From Rhodospirillaceae bacterium (GTDB lineage: Bacteria > Pseudomonadota > Alphaproteobacteria > DSM-16000 > Inquilinaceae): a stretch of DNA of 64,000 nucleotides. The stretch is from NCBI GenBank assembly GCA_020638575.1, contig JACKIH010000003.1, positions 3,831,001 to 3,895,000 on the forward strand, in the 5' to 3' direction. The translations under genes were made by a program, and so were the position numbers. This document shows positions 21,320 through 29,196 of the stretch, in pieces. Position 1 is the first letter of the stretch. Every line of letters starts with the position of its first letter. The notes under the pieces are model-generated. The model made no database searches. It worked only from the letters and a program-made list of their open reading frames with translations, and was not told the DNA's origin.

Positions 21320-21467
21320 CGCGGTGCGCACCCGGTCGGGCGTTCCACCCAGGGTTCTCAGACCGTCTGTGACAGGTTCCTACGAACTTTCACATGGGTT
21401 GTGGTTGCACTGGGCGCTTAGCTCTCTAAACTGATGGCCGAGGCCGCAGGGAGAGGGCGGAGTTGCC

Positions 21468-23264
21468 ATGGACGTAATTGACACCGACATCGCGATCGTA
21501 GGCGCCGGCGGGGCGGGTCTACGCGCAGCGATCGCGATCGCGGAAGCCGATCCAAAGATCCGGGTCGCGCTAATCTCCAAGGTCTATCCCATGCGCAGCC
21601 ATACCTGCGCGGCGGAAGGCGGAGCCGCCGGGGTGGCGCGCGACAACGACACGCTGGACAACCACTTCAACGATACCGTGGGCGGCGGCGACTGGCTGAC
21701 CGACCAGGACGCGGTGGAAGAGTTCGTCGTGGAAGCGCCGAAACAGCTCACCCGCATCGAGCAGTGGGGCTGCCCGTGGAGCCGCACGCCGGACGGCAAG
21801 GTGGCGGTGCGCCCCTTCGGCGGCATGAAGATCGAACGGACGTGGTATGCCGCTGACAAGACCGGCTTCCACATCCTCCACACGCTCTTCCAGACCTCGC
21901 TGAAATACCCCTCGATCCAGCGCTACGACGAGTTCTACTCCGTCGACCTGATGGTGGAGAACGGCGCGTGCCGCGGCGTTACAGCCATCGAGATCCGCAC
22001 CGGCAACGTGATCTTGTTCAAGGCACGGGCGGTGATCATCTGCTCCGGCGGCGGCGGTCGCATCTTCCCCTTCACCACCAACGGCGCCATCAAGACCGGC
22101 GACGGCATGGCCATGGCCTACCGGGCCGGCGTGCCGCTGAAGGACATGGAGTTCGTGCAGTACCACCCCACCGGGTTGCCCGGCACCGGCATCCTGTTGA
22201 CCGAAGGCTGCCGCGGCGAAGGCGGCGTGCTGCGCAACAAGGACGGCCGCCGCTACCTGGAGGACTACGGGCTCGGCCCGGCCGATCCCTGGCCGCGCAA
22301 GAAGGCCATGGAGCTGGGGCCGCGCGACCGCCTCAGCCAAGCCTTCTGGCACGAGCAGAAGAAGGGCAACACCATCGACACCAAGTGGGGCCCCTGCATC
22401 CACCTGGACATGACCCATCTGGGCGAAGCCTTGATCAGCGAGCGCCTGCCCTTCGTGCGCGACCTGGCGAAGAGCTATCTCGGCATCGACATGGTCACCG
22501 ACCCGGTGCCGGTGCGCCCGGTGGTGCATTACATGATGGGCGGCATCCACACCGACAAGCACGGCGCGACGCCGCTGGCCGGCCTCTATGCCGCCGGCGA
22601 GTGTGCCTGCGTGTCGATCAACGGCGCCAACCGTCTGGGCTCCAACTCGCTGACCGAACTGCTGGTGTTCGGCACCCGCGCCGGCGAGTCCGCGGTGGCC
22701 CATGTGCACGGCACCGCCGCACCGGGCGACGCGGCGGTGGTGGAACGCCAGGGGGCCGACTCCGAAAAGCGGGTGCAAGCCCTGCTGGCGGGCGGCTCCG
22801 GAACGGAAAGCGTGGCCGGCCTGCGCAGCGAAATGCTGCACACTATGGAAGAGGGCTGCGGCATCTACCGCGAAGAAGCCAGCATGCAGGTGACCGCGGA
22901 TGTGATTTCCAGCCTGCGTGAGCGTGTGAAGTCGGTACGGCTCAAGGACTGCAGCCGGGTGTTCAACACCGCGCTGGTTCAGGCGCTGGAGCTGCAGTCG
23001 ATGATCGAAGTGTGCAGCGCGCTTACCACCTCGGCCCTGCTGCGCACCGAAAGCCGCGGCTCCCACCAGCGCCTCGACTACGAAAAGCGGGACGACGAGA
23101 AGTTCCTCTGCCATTCGATGGCCCACTACGATCCCAAGGGGCCGCCGAAGATCGACTATCTCGACGTCATCATCACCAAATCGCAACCGGCGGAGCGCCT
23201 TTACGGCGCCGCGGCGGAAGCCGCCGAGGCCGCCAAGAAGGCCGCCCAACCGGCTGCGGAATAG
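21468..23264 (+). CDS. frdA: Fumarate reductase flavoprotein subunit
   Basis: A 598-residue catalytic subunit of membrane-bound quinol:fumarate reductase, which reduces fumarate to succinate (or works in reverse). The Rossmann dinucleotide motif IVGAGGAGLRAAIAIA starts near residue 10. Covalent FAD attachment is expected at His45 in RSHTCAAEGG. Active-site segments HPTGLPGTGILLTEGCRGEG, LGPRDRLSQAF and HYMMGGI are intact. Length and sequence match Escherichia coli FrdA (602 residues) along the whole chain, better than the SdhA type usual in alphaproteobacteria. A GGAGAGGGCGGAG precedes the ATG. A weak promoter-like pair (TTGCAC, 16 bases, TAAACT ending at 21432) lies just upstream. I see no FNR box (TTGAT-N4-ATCAA). 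It is first in frdABCD-coq10-rquA. Confidence 0.95.
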   Translation: MDVIDTDIAIVGAGGAGLRAAIAIAEADPKIRVALISKVYPMRSHTCAAEGGAAGVARDNDTLDNHFNDTVGGGDWLTDQDAVEEFVVEAPKQLTRIEQWGCPWSRTPDGKVAVRPFGGMKIERTWYAADKTGFHILHTLFQTSLKYPSIQRYDEFYSVDLMVENGACRGVTAIEIRTGNVILFKARAVIICSGGGGRIFPFTTNGAIKTGDGMAMAYRAGVPLKDMEFVQYHPTGLPGTGILLTEGCRGEGGVLRNKDGRRYLEDYGLGPADPWPRKKAMELGPRDRLSQAFWHEQKKGNTIDTKWGPCIHLDMTHLGEALISERLPFVRDLAKSYLGIDMVTDPVPVRPVVHYMMGGIHTDKHGATPLAGLYAAGECACVSINGANRLGSNSLTELLVFGTRAGESAVAHVHGTAAPGDAAVVERQGADSEKRVQALLAGGSGTESVAGLRSEMLHTMEEGCGIYREEASMQVTADVISSLRERVKSVRLKDCSRVFNTALVQALELQSMIEVCSALTTSALLRTESRGSHQRLDYEKRDDEKFLCHSMAHYDPKGPPKIDYLDVIITKSQPAERLYGAAAEAAEAAKKAAQPAAE

Positions 23265-23339
23265 TTCCTCAGTCACACAATCCTTTCGCGCAGCCCGGCG
23301 GCAGTTGATCGACCGGATGGCCAGAAACGAGGACACGGC

Positions 23340-24083
23340 ATGGTGGACCGCCAGATCGAATTCAAGATCCTGCGCTACGATCCGGACAGCGACGAGGCTC
23401 CCCACTGGCAGAGCTATTCCGTGCCGTGCGATCCGGACTGGGTGGTGCTGGACGCCATCAACTGGATCAAGGACAATGTGGACGAAAGCCTGAGCTACCG
23501 CTGGTCCTGCCATATGGCGGTGTGCGGCAGTTGCGGCATGATGGTGAACGGCGAACCCACCTTGTCGTGCAAGGCGTTCCTGCGCGACTACCCCAATACC
23601 ATCGAGGTGGAAGCGCTCAACAACTTCCCCATCGAGCGCGATCTAGTGGTGGTGCTGGACCGCTTCATGGAAAGCCTCGCCAAGGTCAAGCCGTACATCA
23701 TCCCCAAGGAGCCACGTACGGCGGAGGATGGCACGTACACCCAGACCCCGGCGCAGTTGAAGGCGTTCAAGCAGTACAGCATGTGCATCAACTGTACGCT
23801 GTGTTACGCGGCCTGCCCGCAGGTGGGGCTGGAGGACGGGTTCCTCGGCCCGGCGGCGCTGGCGCTGGCGCACCGCTACAACCTGGACAGCCGCGACGTC
23901 GGCCGTTCGGCCCGCGAGGATGTGCTGACCGAGCACGATGGCGTGTGGGCGTGCAGCTTCGTCGGCGCCTGCTCCCAGGTGTGCCCGAAGGATGTCGATC
24001 CGGCCGCCGCCATCCAGCAGGCCAAGATCGCCAGTACCATCGACTACTTCAAGGAACGCCTGCTGCCGGGGAGGTCGCGATGA
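23340..24083 (+). CDS. frdB: Fumarate reductase iron-sulfur subunit
   Basis: A 247-residue electron-transfer subunit linking FrdA to the quinone site. The [2Fe-2S] ligands are Cys57, 62, 65 and 77 (SCHMAVCGSCG and LSC). The [4Fe-4S] set is Cys149, 152, 155 (CINCTLC) and 215. The [3Fe-4S] set is Cys159, 205 and 211 (AACP, ACSFVGACSQVCP). Spacing is the same as in E. coli FrdB to within one residue, and PIERDLVV and AHRYNLDSRD are shared with FrdB proteins. GAGG precedes the ATG. Its stop overlaps the frdC start. Confidence 0.95.
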   Translation: MVDRQIEFKILRYDPDSDEAPHWQSYSVPCDPDWVVLDAINWIKDNVDESLSYRWSCHMAVCGSCGMMVNGEPTLSCKAFLRDYPNTIEVEALNNFPIERDLVVVLDRFMESLAKVKPYIIPKEPRTAEDGTYTQTPAQLKAFKQYSMCINCTLCYAACPQVGLEDGFLGPAALALAHRYNLDSRDVGRSAREDVLTEHDGVWACSFVGACSQVCPKDVDPAAAIQQAKIASTIDYFKERLLPGRSR

Positions 24084-24469
24084 GCCGCAGACCCTATGTG
24101 CGCCCGATCTCGCGAACGGGCTGGTGGACCACCCAGAAGCGCTATACCGAGTATATGGCGCGCGAGGTCACCTGCGTATTCATCGGTGCGTACACCGTAC
24201 TTCTGGTCTGGGGGCTGATGCGCCTGAGCCAGGGGCAGGAAGCGTGGGATAGCTTCGTGGCCGGGATCACCGGGCCGGTCGGCATCCTCTTCCACCTCGT
24301 CTGCCTGGCCTTCGCCTTCTACAACACGGTCACCTGGTTCCGGGTGACGCCGAAGGCCATGCCCCTGATGTTCAAGGGCAAGCGGGTGCCGGGCACCGTC
24401 ATCGTCGGCGGCCACTGGGCTGCCTGGGCCGGGGTTACCCTGGTCGTCCTCATCGTCGCGGGGATTTAG
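24080..24469 (+). CDS. frdC: Fumarate reductase membrane subunit C
   Basis: A 129-residue inner-membrane anchor with three helices, matching E. coli FrdC in length and start (RRPYVRPISRTGWW). The glutamate of MAREVT (residue 29) aligns with the E. coli FrdC Glu implicated in menaquinol oxidation. I see no pair of histidines placed like heme b ligands of SdhC/SdhD enzymes, so this is the heme-less (type D) form. It starts at the ATG overlapping the frdB stop (ATGA) with GGGGAGG upstream. The expected quinone partner here may be rhodoquinol, given rquA downstream. Confidence 0.92.
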   Translation: MSRRPYVRPISRTGWWTTQKRYTEYMAREVTCVFIGAYTVLLVWGLMRLSQGQEAWDSFVAGITGPVGILFHLVCLAFAFYNTVTWFRVTPKAMPLMFKGKRVPGTVIVGGHWAAWAGVTLVVLIVAGI

Positions 24470-24472
24470 GCC

Positions 24473-24814
24473 ATGACCATCCGAAGCCACAAACCCATCG
24501 TCTGGGGCCTGTTCGCCGGCGGCGGCACGGTTGCGGCGTTCTTGGCGCCCGTGCTCATGGTGGTCACCGGGTTCATGCCGCTGGTGTTCGACGACGTGCT
24601 GTCCTACGAGCGCATGCAGGCGTTCGTCGGCAACTGGTTGATCAAGCTGATCCTGCTGGGCGTCATCACCATGCTGATCTGGCACTGCGCCCATCGCTTC
24701 AGGGTAACCGTGCACGACTTCGGTCTCAGGGCCGATCTGGCCGTGGCGGTGGCGGTCTACGCCTTCGCCGGATTAATCACCCTGTTGACGATCGTCTTCC
24801 TGGTACAGATTTAA
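24473..24814 (+). CDS. frdD: Fumarate reductase membrane subunit D
   Basis: A 113-residue second membrane anchor, three helices, in the family of E. coli FrdD (119 residues). Shared segments are VWGLFAGGGTVAAFLAPV, DDVLSYERMQAF and the histidine-containing WHCAHRFRVTVHD between helices. With FrdC it forms the quinone pocket. It starts 3 bases after frdC. The 110-base gap behind it contains two direct copies of CAGCGGCCCGGA (24868-24891) but no convincing terminator, so transcription into the next two genes is plausible. Confidence 0.92.
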   Translation: MTIRSHKPIVWGLFAGGGTVAAFLAPVLMVVTGFMPLVFDDVLSYERMQAFVGNWLIKLILLGVITMLIWHCAHRFRVTVHDFGLRADLAVAVAVYAFAGLITLLTIVFLVQI

Positions 24815-24924
24815 GCCGATGACAGGCGCTTCACGCAGACCCCGGGCGGGGCGGGCGGCGGCACGGGCAGCGGCCCGGACAGCGGCCCGGACAGCAGCGA
24901 CACGGACGGAGGACTGACTCACCC

Positions 24925-25395
24925 ATGCCGGCGCATCGCCTCCATCGCGATCTCCCCTATGCTCCCGACCAGCTCTTCCAGCTCGTCGCGGACGTGGAAC
25001 GCTATCCGGATTTCGTGCCCTGGTGGGCGGCGGCGCGGGTGCGGCGGCGCGAGAGCGACCGCGTCTACTACACCGATCAGGTGATCCGCATGGGTCCTCT
25101 TACCCAGCGCTTCACCTCGCGCACCGAAATGGAGCCGTCGCACAAGATCCACGTCTCGGCCACCGAGAAGCCGTTCGACCGGCTGGCCATCGACTGGGCG
25201 TTCACCCCGTCGGGGGTCGGGTGCGCGGTCGACTTGTCGTTGGAATTCCTCTTCAAATCCGCAACGTTGGCGCGCATGTTGGCGCTGGTCTCAGGCGAGG
25301 CCGCCCACACGCTCATGAAGGCGTTCGAACACCGGGCGCACAATCTTTTCGGCAGCCCCCAGCTCGGCCTCGACGGCATCGGACACACGCATTGA
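24925..25395 (+). CDS. COQ10/RatA-family START-domain protein
   Basis: A 156-residue soluble START-like (polyketide-cyclase fold) protein with the family signature YAPDQLFQLVADVERYPDFVPWW and the C-terminal helix MLALVSGEAAHTLMKAFEHRA. Eukaryotic COQ10 and its bacterial relatives bind ubiquinone and assist its use or synthesis. Database names often call the family RatA toxin, which fits poorly here. It sits between frdD and rquA and its stop overlaps the rquA ATG by one base (TGATG), so it is translationally coupled to a quinone-modifying enzyme. A role as a rhodoquinone or ubiquinone carrier is inference. In many alphaproteobacteria this gene is next to lipA instead. Confidence 0.92.
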   Translation: MPAHRLHRDLPYAPDQLFQLVADVERYPDFVPWWAAARVRRRESDRVYYTDQVIRMGPLTQRFTSRTEMEPSHKIHVSATEKPFDRLAIDWAFTPSGVGCAVDLSLEFLFKSATLARMLALVSGEAAHTLMKAFEHRAHNLFGSPQLGLDGIGHTH

Positions 25396-26174
25396 TGGAT
25401 GATGCACATCCCACGGACCTCACCGGCCACGATCCCGTCGTTGCCGGGTGGAGGCGGCCGGCCGCTGATCCATTGGTCGGTGTCTGCCGGCCCGAGGACG
25501 CGCCCGCACCGGCTGTCCCGTTGCCCGACTATCTGCGCAACACTTATGCCTGGGCCTACCTGAACCCGGTCAGCCGGGCGATCTTCGATCACCCCTGGGT
25601 GGTTTCGGCCATCCTGTGGGGCAATGCCAACCGGCTGATGACGGCGGCCATGGACGAGTTGCGTCCCGGCCAGTCGGTGCTGCAGACCGCGTGCGTCTAC
25701 GGCAACTTCTCCCAGCGCATGGCGCGGCGCCTCGGCCCCGATGGTCGCCTGGAGGTGATCGACGTGGCGCCAATCCAGGTGCGCCACGCCCGCCGCAAGC
25801 TGGCGCCGCTGCCCCAAGCCCGCGTCCGTCTGGCCGATGCGGCAGATCTCGGCCCCCAGTGCTACGACGCGATCTGCTGCTTCTTTCTGATCCACGAAGT
25901 GCCGATGGACTACAAGCGCCAGATCATCGCCGGACTGCTGGACCGCGTCCGGCCCGGCGGCAAGGTGGTGTTCGTGGACTACCACCGGCCGGCCCGCCTG
26001 CACCCGCTGCGGCCGGTGATGCGCCTGGTGTTCGCGCTGCTTGAGCCGTTCGCCACGGAGATCTGGCACAACGAGCTGAGCGAGCTGGCGCCGGACCGCG
26101 CGGACATCTCATGGTCCAAGAAGGTCTATTTCGGCGGCATGTACCAGAAGGTGGTGGCGCGCCGCGCCGGGTGA
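25395..26174 (+). CDS. rquA: Rhodoquinone biosynthesis protein RquA
   Basis: A 259-residue class I methyltransferase-like protein. RquA converts ubiquinone to rhodoquinone by replacing a ring methoxy group with an amino group. Features of the RquA family seen here: LPDYLRNTYAWAYLNP near residue 43, ILWGNANRL, a degenerate SAM motif I TACVYGNFSQ (98-107) without the usual glycine cluster, CFFLIHEVP, VDYHRPARLHPLRPVMR and the C-terminal YFGGMYQKVVARR. These are what separate RquA from UbiE/UbiG. It starts at an ATG overlapping the COQ10-like stop. The first 40 residues are low-complexity. Placed behind frdABCD, it should supply low-potential rhodoquinol for fumarate reduction. The family call is from recalled signature motifs. 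Confidence 0.86.
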   Translation: MDDAHPTDLTGHDPVVAGWRRPAADPLVGVCRPEDAPAPAVPLPDYLRNTYAWAYLNPVSRAIFDHPWVVSAILWGNANRLMTAAMDELRPGQSVLQTACVYGNFSQRMARRLGPDGRLEVIDVAPIQVRHARRKLAPLPQARVRLADAADLGPQCYDAICCFFLIHEVPMDYKRQIIAGLLDRVRPGGKVVFVDYHRPARLHPLRPVMRLVFALLEPFATEIWHNELSELAPDRADISWSKKVYFGGMYQKVVARRAG

Positions 26175-26189
26175 GGCCGACGGCCGCCG

Positions 26190-28319
26190 CTAATCGGTTG
26201 CCGGAAGCTCGCGCGGCGGGGTGATGCGCAGCAGCGCGTAGGTGATTTCCACCTGGATGCCGAAACTGGGTACCGCCACCTCCGCCAGCCGCACCCTGAG
26301 ATCGTCCACGTAGACCGACAGCGGCTCCACCATGGGGCGGCGTTCGGCAAACAGCGGCTGGCTGGTGACGATGGCGGTCACCAGGGTTTCGCGCTCCGGT
26401 CCGTCGGTGGCCAGCGGCAGGCCGGGCCGGCCCGGCGCCAAGGTGAAGGGGTGCCGTGCGGGCCAGCCGTCGATGCCGAAATCGGCCCCCTGCATCAGGT
26501 GCACCACGCGCTCGCCGCTTTCGTACCAGTCCACCTGGATGAACGCGCGGAAGTCCACACCGCCGATGGTCAGGGTCACCTGGTCGCCGGGAGCCGCCGC
26601 CAGATTGGCCGACTGGACGGCCTCGCCCAGGCTGTCGGGTGCTGGCGACTGGCGGCGCAGCAACGGCCCCAGCACCTGCTCCACCACGACGCAGAGCGGC
26701 TCGCCGACCATTTGCAGGCGGCTGTCGTCGACCCAGTCGACGCCGGGCATCTGGCCCAGTCGCTCGACCAGGCTTTGCAGGTCGGCACGGTCGCGCAGGT
26801 GGCCGCGCAGTTCCAGCACGCCGCTGCCGGGATCGACCTGGGCGGCCAGCCGGGCGCACGGCACGCTATCCAACGCCCGGGCAAGCTCCGCCGCCATCTC
26901 CTCCATGGCCATCTCCTCCATGGGATCGTGCACCGGCAGCAGTTCGTCGGGCGGCAGCGAGGCCACCTGGACGGGGTCGGACACGACGAGGTCCGCCGGT
27001 GCCGCAGGGTCGCTGACGGTCACGCCATCGAGGGGGGGCGGCGTGACGGCATCGGCAACGGGCACGGCGACGTCGGTGATCACCGTCGGCGCGCCGGCAG
27101 CCTCCAGGATGGGGATCGGCGGCGGCGCCTCTGCGATGGGAGGACCGCCTGGGTCTTGCAGGGCCATTGCCGTGGGGGCCTCGACCTCGGCCAGGGGAGC
27201 CTCCCCGTTCGGCGGGCCGATCAGTTCGACGCCGACCGTTTCGCTCGCCGCGGGCGGGGGCGGCGGTGCGCCGGTGAAGTCGGGCCGCATGTCCTGCAAG
27301 TCGGGGGGCGGCGGGGCGGTCTCGCCGGAGGGCTGCTGCACCTCGGCAAGCTGGATCTCCGCCTCCTGGCTGGGGGCCGGCGGCGGCGGTTCGCCGGTCA
27401 GGGGGGAGAGGGCTTCCGGCGTTTCGCTGAAGGCCGGGGGGAGCACGCCCGCCACCGTGTCGCTGGGCACAGGCAAAGGCACCGGGTCCACGGCCATTGC
27501 TGCGCTCGGCACATCCGGAGCCGGCGGCGCTGCCGCTTCGGCAGACACGACCGGCTGGAGCAGCTCCGGGGCCGGCGGTTCGGCGGTGGGCGGGGCCGGC
27601 GGCGGCGTGTCCGCCACGGTGTCCACCGGCTCCGCCGCCGCCAGCGCCAGGTGCGGCGGCTCGGCCACCGTGGGAGCAGGGGCCGTCACCGCCGCAGCGG
27701 CCGCCGCCACGGCATCCTCCACCGCCTCCGGTGCGGTGGCCGTCAGCACCTCGGCTTCGGCAGCCGCGGTGGCCGGCGCCTCCGCCACGGGCGTTTCCGC
27801 CGGTGCTTCGTCGGCAGGGGGCTCCGCCACCTCCGGCTCCACGGCCGCCTCGGCCATGGTGTCGGGCGGGGCCGGCGCAGCCAGGGGGTCCGGCACGGCC
27901 TCGGCGACCATCTCCGGGCTGCCGAATACCGAGCGGGTGGCGTCCGCCTCCACCAGGGTGAGATCGAAGCTGGGGGGGGCGGCCGCCTGGGGGGGCTGCG
28001 CGGTGCCGATGCCGAACAGCAGATAGCCCAGCAGCCCGGCGTGAAACAGCAGCGAGGCCAGCGTGCCGCCGGCGCGTCGCCGCAGGCCGCGGTCGCTTTG
28101 GCGGTCGGTCGCCTCGCGCGCGGCCGTCAGCGGCGGACGTTTACGGGCGGTCTGCTGTTGGGATTTTCCGTCGGTCTCGGCGGCGGCGGGGCGGCGTAGC
28201 GCGATGAGCGGGCGCTTCTTCGGTGGCGGTGGCGCGCCCGCCGGCGTGCCATTGCCGGGTGGGGCCACGGGATCGCGCGTAGCGGTCAGCGACGGCTTCG
28301 CCCGATCCCGATCCGGCAT
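26190..28319 (-). CDS. TonB-like single-span protein with BON-like/DUF4384-like C-terminus
   Basis: A 709-residue protein without a clear named family. Residues 1-80 are basic and Pro-rich (cytoplasmic), 84-105 form one membrane span (TLASLLFHAGLLGYLLFGIG), and about 110-480 are an Ala/Pro/Glu/Val-rich linker as in TonB-like proteins. About 490-545 looks BON-like (VLELRGHLRDRADLQSLVERLGQ). About 590-690 resembles DUF4384 modules found at the C-terminus of some proteobacterial Ser/Thr kinases (VTLTIGGVDFRAFIQVDWYE, VVHLMQGADF, ETLVTAIVTSQPLF). No kinase domain is present here. It is the last gene of a three-gene minus-strand unit, 6 bases after the lipoprotein stop. Function unknown; an envelope-spanning role is inference. 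Confidence 0.82.
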   Translation of the reverse strand: MPDRDRAKPSLTATRDPVAPPGNGTPAGAPPPPKKRPLIALRRPAAAETDGKSQQQTARKRPPLTAAREATDRQSDRGLRRRAGGTLASLLFHAGLLGYLLFGIGTAQPPQAAAPPSFDLTLVEADATRSVFGSPEMVAEAVPDPLAAPAPPDTMAEAAVEPEVAEPPADEAPAETPVAEAPATAAAEAEVLTATAPEAVEDAVAAAAAAVTAPAPTVAEPPHLALAAAEPVDTVADTPPPAPPTAEPPAPELLQPVVSAEAAAPPAPDVPSAAMAVDPVPLPVPSDTVAGVLPPAFSETPEALSPLTGEPPPPAPSQEAEIQLAEVQQPSGETAPPPPDLQDMRPDFTGAPPPPPAASETVGVELIGPPNGEAPLAEVEAPTAMALQDPGGPPIAEAPPPIPILEAAGAPTVITDVAVPVADAVTPPPLDGVTVSDPAAPADLVVSDPVQVASLPPDELLPVHDPMEEMAMEEMAAELARALDSVPCARLAAQVDPGSGVLELRGHLRDRADLQSLVERLGQMPGVDWVDDSRLQMVGEPLCVVVEQVLGPLLRRQSPAPDSLGEAVQSANLAAAPGDQVTLTIGGVDFRAFIQVDWYESGERVVHLMQGADFGIDGWPARHPFTLAPGRPGLPLATDGPERETLVTAIVTSQPLFAERRPMVEPLSVYVDDLRVRLAEVAVPSFGIQVEITYALLRITPPRELPATD

Positions 28320-28325
28320 GCCGGG

Positions 28326-28721
28326 CTACTCGACGCCCAGGATCTCCCGCGGCGTCCCCCCAACCGGCAGGCTCGCCCCAGGGTCGATCTGGACCGCCTG
28401 GTAGTTGCCCGAAATGTCGACGTAGTAGACCTCGATGGCGCGGGAGGTGCTCAGGTTCTCGATCTCCGTGGCGGCGACACCTTCCGCCACGCCCCGATGC
28501 ACCCGGATCTGGTCGGCAAAATCGTCGAAGTTGTCGACGAACGCCGCCTCGGCACGCCACGGCTCCACCTCCGGCAGCGGCGCGTTGGGCCATAGCGCTT
28601 CGGCGGGAGCCGGTGCCGGCACGCCGTCGCATGCGGCAAGCGCCAAGGCCGCCGCTGCCAGAACCGGCGCCAGCCGGCGGGCCCGCGGCAGAGCCCCAAG
28701 GTGCGTTCGGGTGGCCATCAT
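28326..28721 (-). CDS. Putative lipoprotein of unknown function
   Basis: A 131-residue protein with a lipoprotein signal peptide: a basic N-region, hydrophobic core LAPVLAAAALALAAC and the lipobox ALAAC with the acylated Cys near residue 33. The mature part is about 100 residues with an Ala/Pro start and a beta-rich segment (RAIEVYYVDISGNYQAVQIDPG). The start at 28721 is chosen because GGGAG lies seven bases upstream; ATG ATG occurs there, so 28718 is possible. It overlaps the stop of the upstream 71-residue gene and is closely followed by the TonB-like gene, so the three are probably one operon. I do not recognise the family. Confidence 0.75.
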   Translation of the reverse strand: MMATRTHLGALPRARRLAPVLAAAALALAACDGVPAPAPAEALWPNAPLPEVEPWRAEAAFVDNFDDFADQIRVHRGVAEGVAATEIENLSTSRAIEVYYVDISGNYQAVQIDPGASLPVGGTPREILGVE

Positions 28722-28933
28722 CTGTCGTCTCCCGGCTCGCTGACCAGCCGGAACCGGCGCGGATTGGCCAGCACGGCACACGCCACCGTCCGCTCTTCGG
28801 TCAGCGACAACGCACGGATCTTCGCATGGGGGACGTTCATCCCGTCAACGGTGACGGAGGTAACTTCCCACAGCAGCCAATCGGCCTCTCGGCTGCGGTA
28901 ACGCTGGCCAATTTCCACTGGCCTCCGACGCAT
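28718..28933 (-). CDS. Small conserved-looking protein, 71 residues
   Basis: A small soluble protein: MRRRPVEIGQRYRSREADW followed by LLWEVTSV, VPHAKIRALSLTEERTVACAVL and a final RFRLV. The start is the ATG at 28933. The longer open frame to 29047 has no better start. It shares a pattern with the 83-residue protein at 35131-35382 (GxRaxR, an LWxV strand, xxPHxxxR, then D/ExRTxxxxxL and RaR). That suggests a small beta-barrel family, but the similarity is weak and judged by eye. It is first in the minus-strand unit with the lipoprotein and the TonB-like protein. No function can be given. Confidence 0.7.
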   Translation of the reverse strand: MRRRPVEIGQRYRSREADWLLWEVTSVTVDGMNVPHAKIRALSLTEERTVACAVLANPRRFRLVSEPGDDR

Positions 28934-29137
28934 CTCAGTCCGTCCTCTCGGCTTAGGGGAGGGTCGTCGCGCACCGCATCCGATCCACCCGGCAAACATG
29001 GCCCGCCACCTGGGCGGTTCCAAGGCAGAATGGATGCGATACGCCAAGAAACTGGCGGCACGGCCTTCACCGGCACCGCACTGTCCACGGGTTTAGCACA
29101 GCGCCGCCGGCCAAGGCACGGCCCCCGGACGCAGAAC

Positions 29138-29167
29138 GGCCCCGCCGACGCATGGGTCGACGGGGCC
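29138..29167 (-). terminator. GC-rich hairpin downstream of glnA
   Basis: GGCCCCGCCG (29138-29147) pairs with CGACGGGGCC (29158-29167), with one mismatch and a 10-base loop, about 50 bases past the glnA stop. There is no T-rich tract on the glnA side, so it may be a rho-assisted or processing hairpin rather than a classic intrinsic terminator. The rest of 28934-29215 shows nothing else recognisable. Confidence 0.45.
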
Positions 29168-29196
29168 GCCGTTTGCTGGTCTGCCGCCTGCGCGGC

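Noticed and set aside
21320..21467. FNR/anaerobic box upstream of frdA
   Set aside because: No TTGAT-N4-ATCAA-like dyad could be found, so anaerobic control is not claimed from sequence.
24925..25395. Calling the COQ10-like protein a RatA toxin
   Set aside because: No antitoxin partner (RatB-like) follows and the quinone context fits COQ10 better; the toxin label is not supported here.
25395..26174. Reading of the methyltransferase as UbiE/UbiG-type
   Set aside because: The glycine-rich SAM motif of those enzymes is missing, and several RquA-specific segments are present.
26332..28199. Two long plus-strand frames rich in Gly/Ser/Ala or Gly/Arg opposite the TonB-like gene
   Set aside because: They are low-complexity translations of the antisense of a Pro/Ala-rich linker. 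Lipoprotein context and the membrane span support the minus strand.
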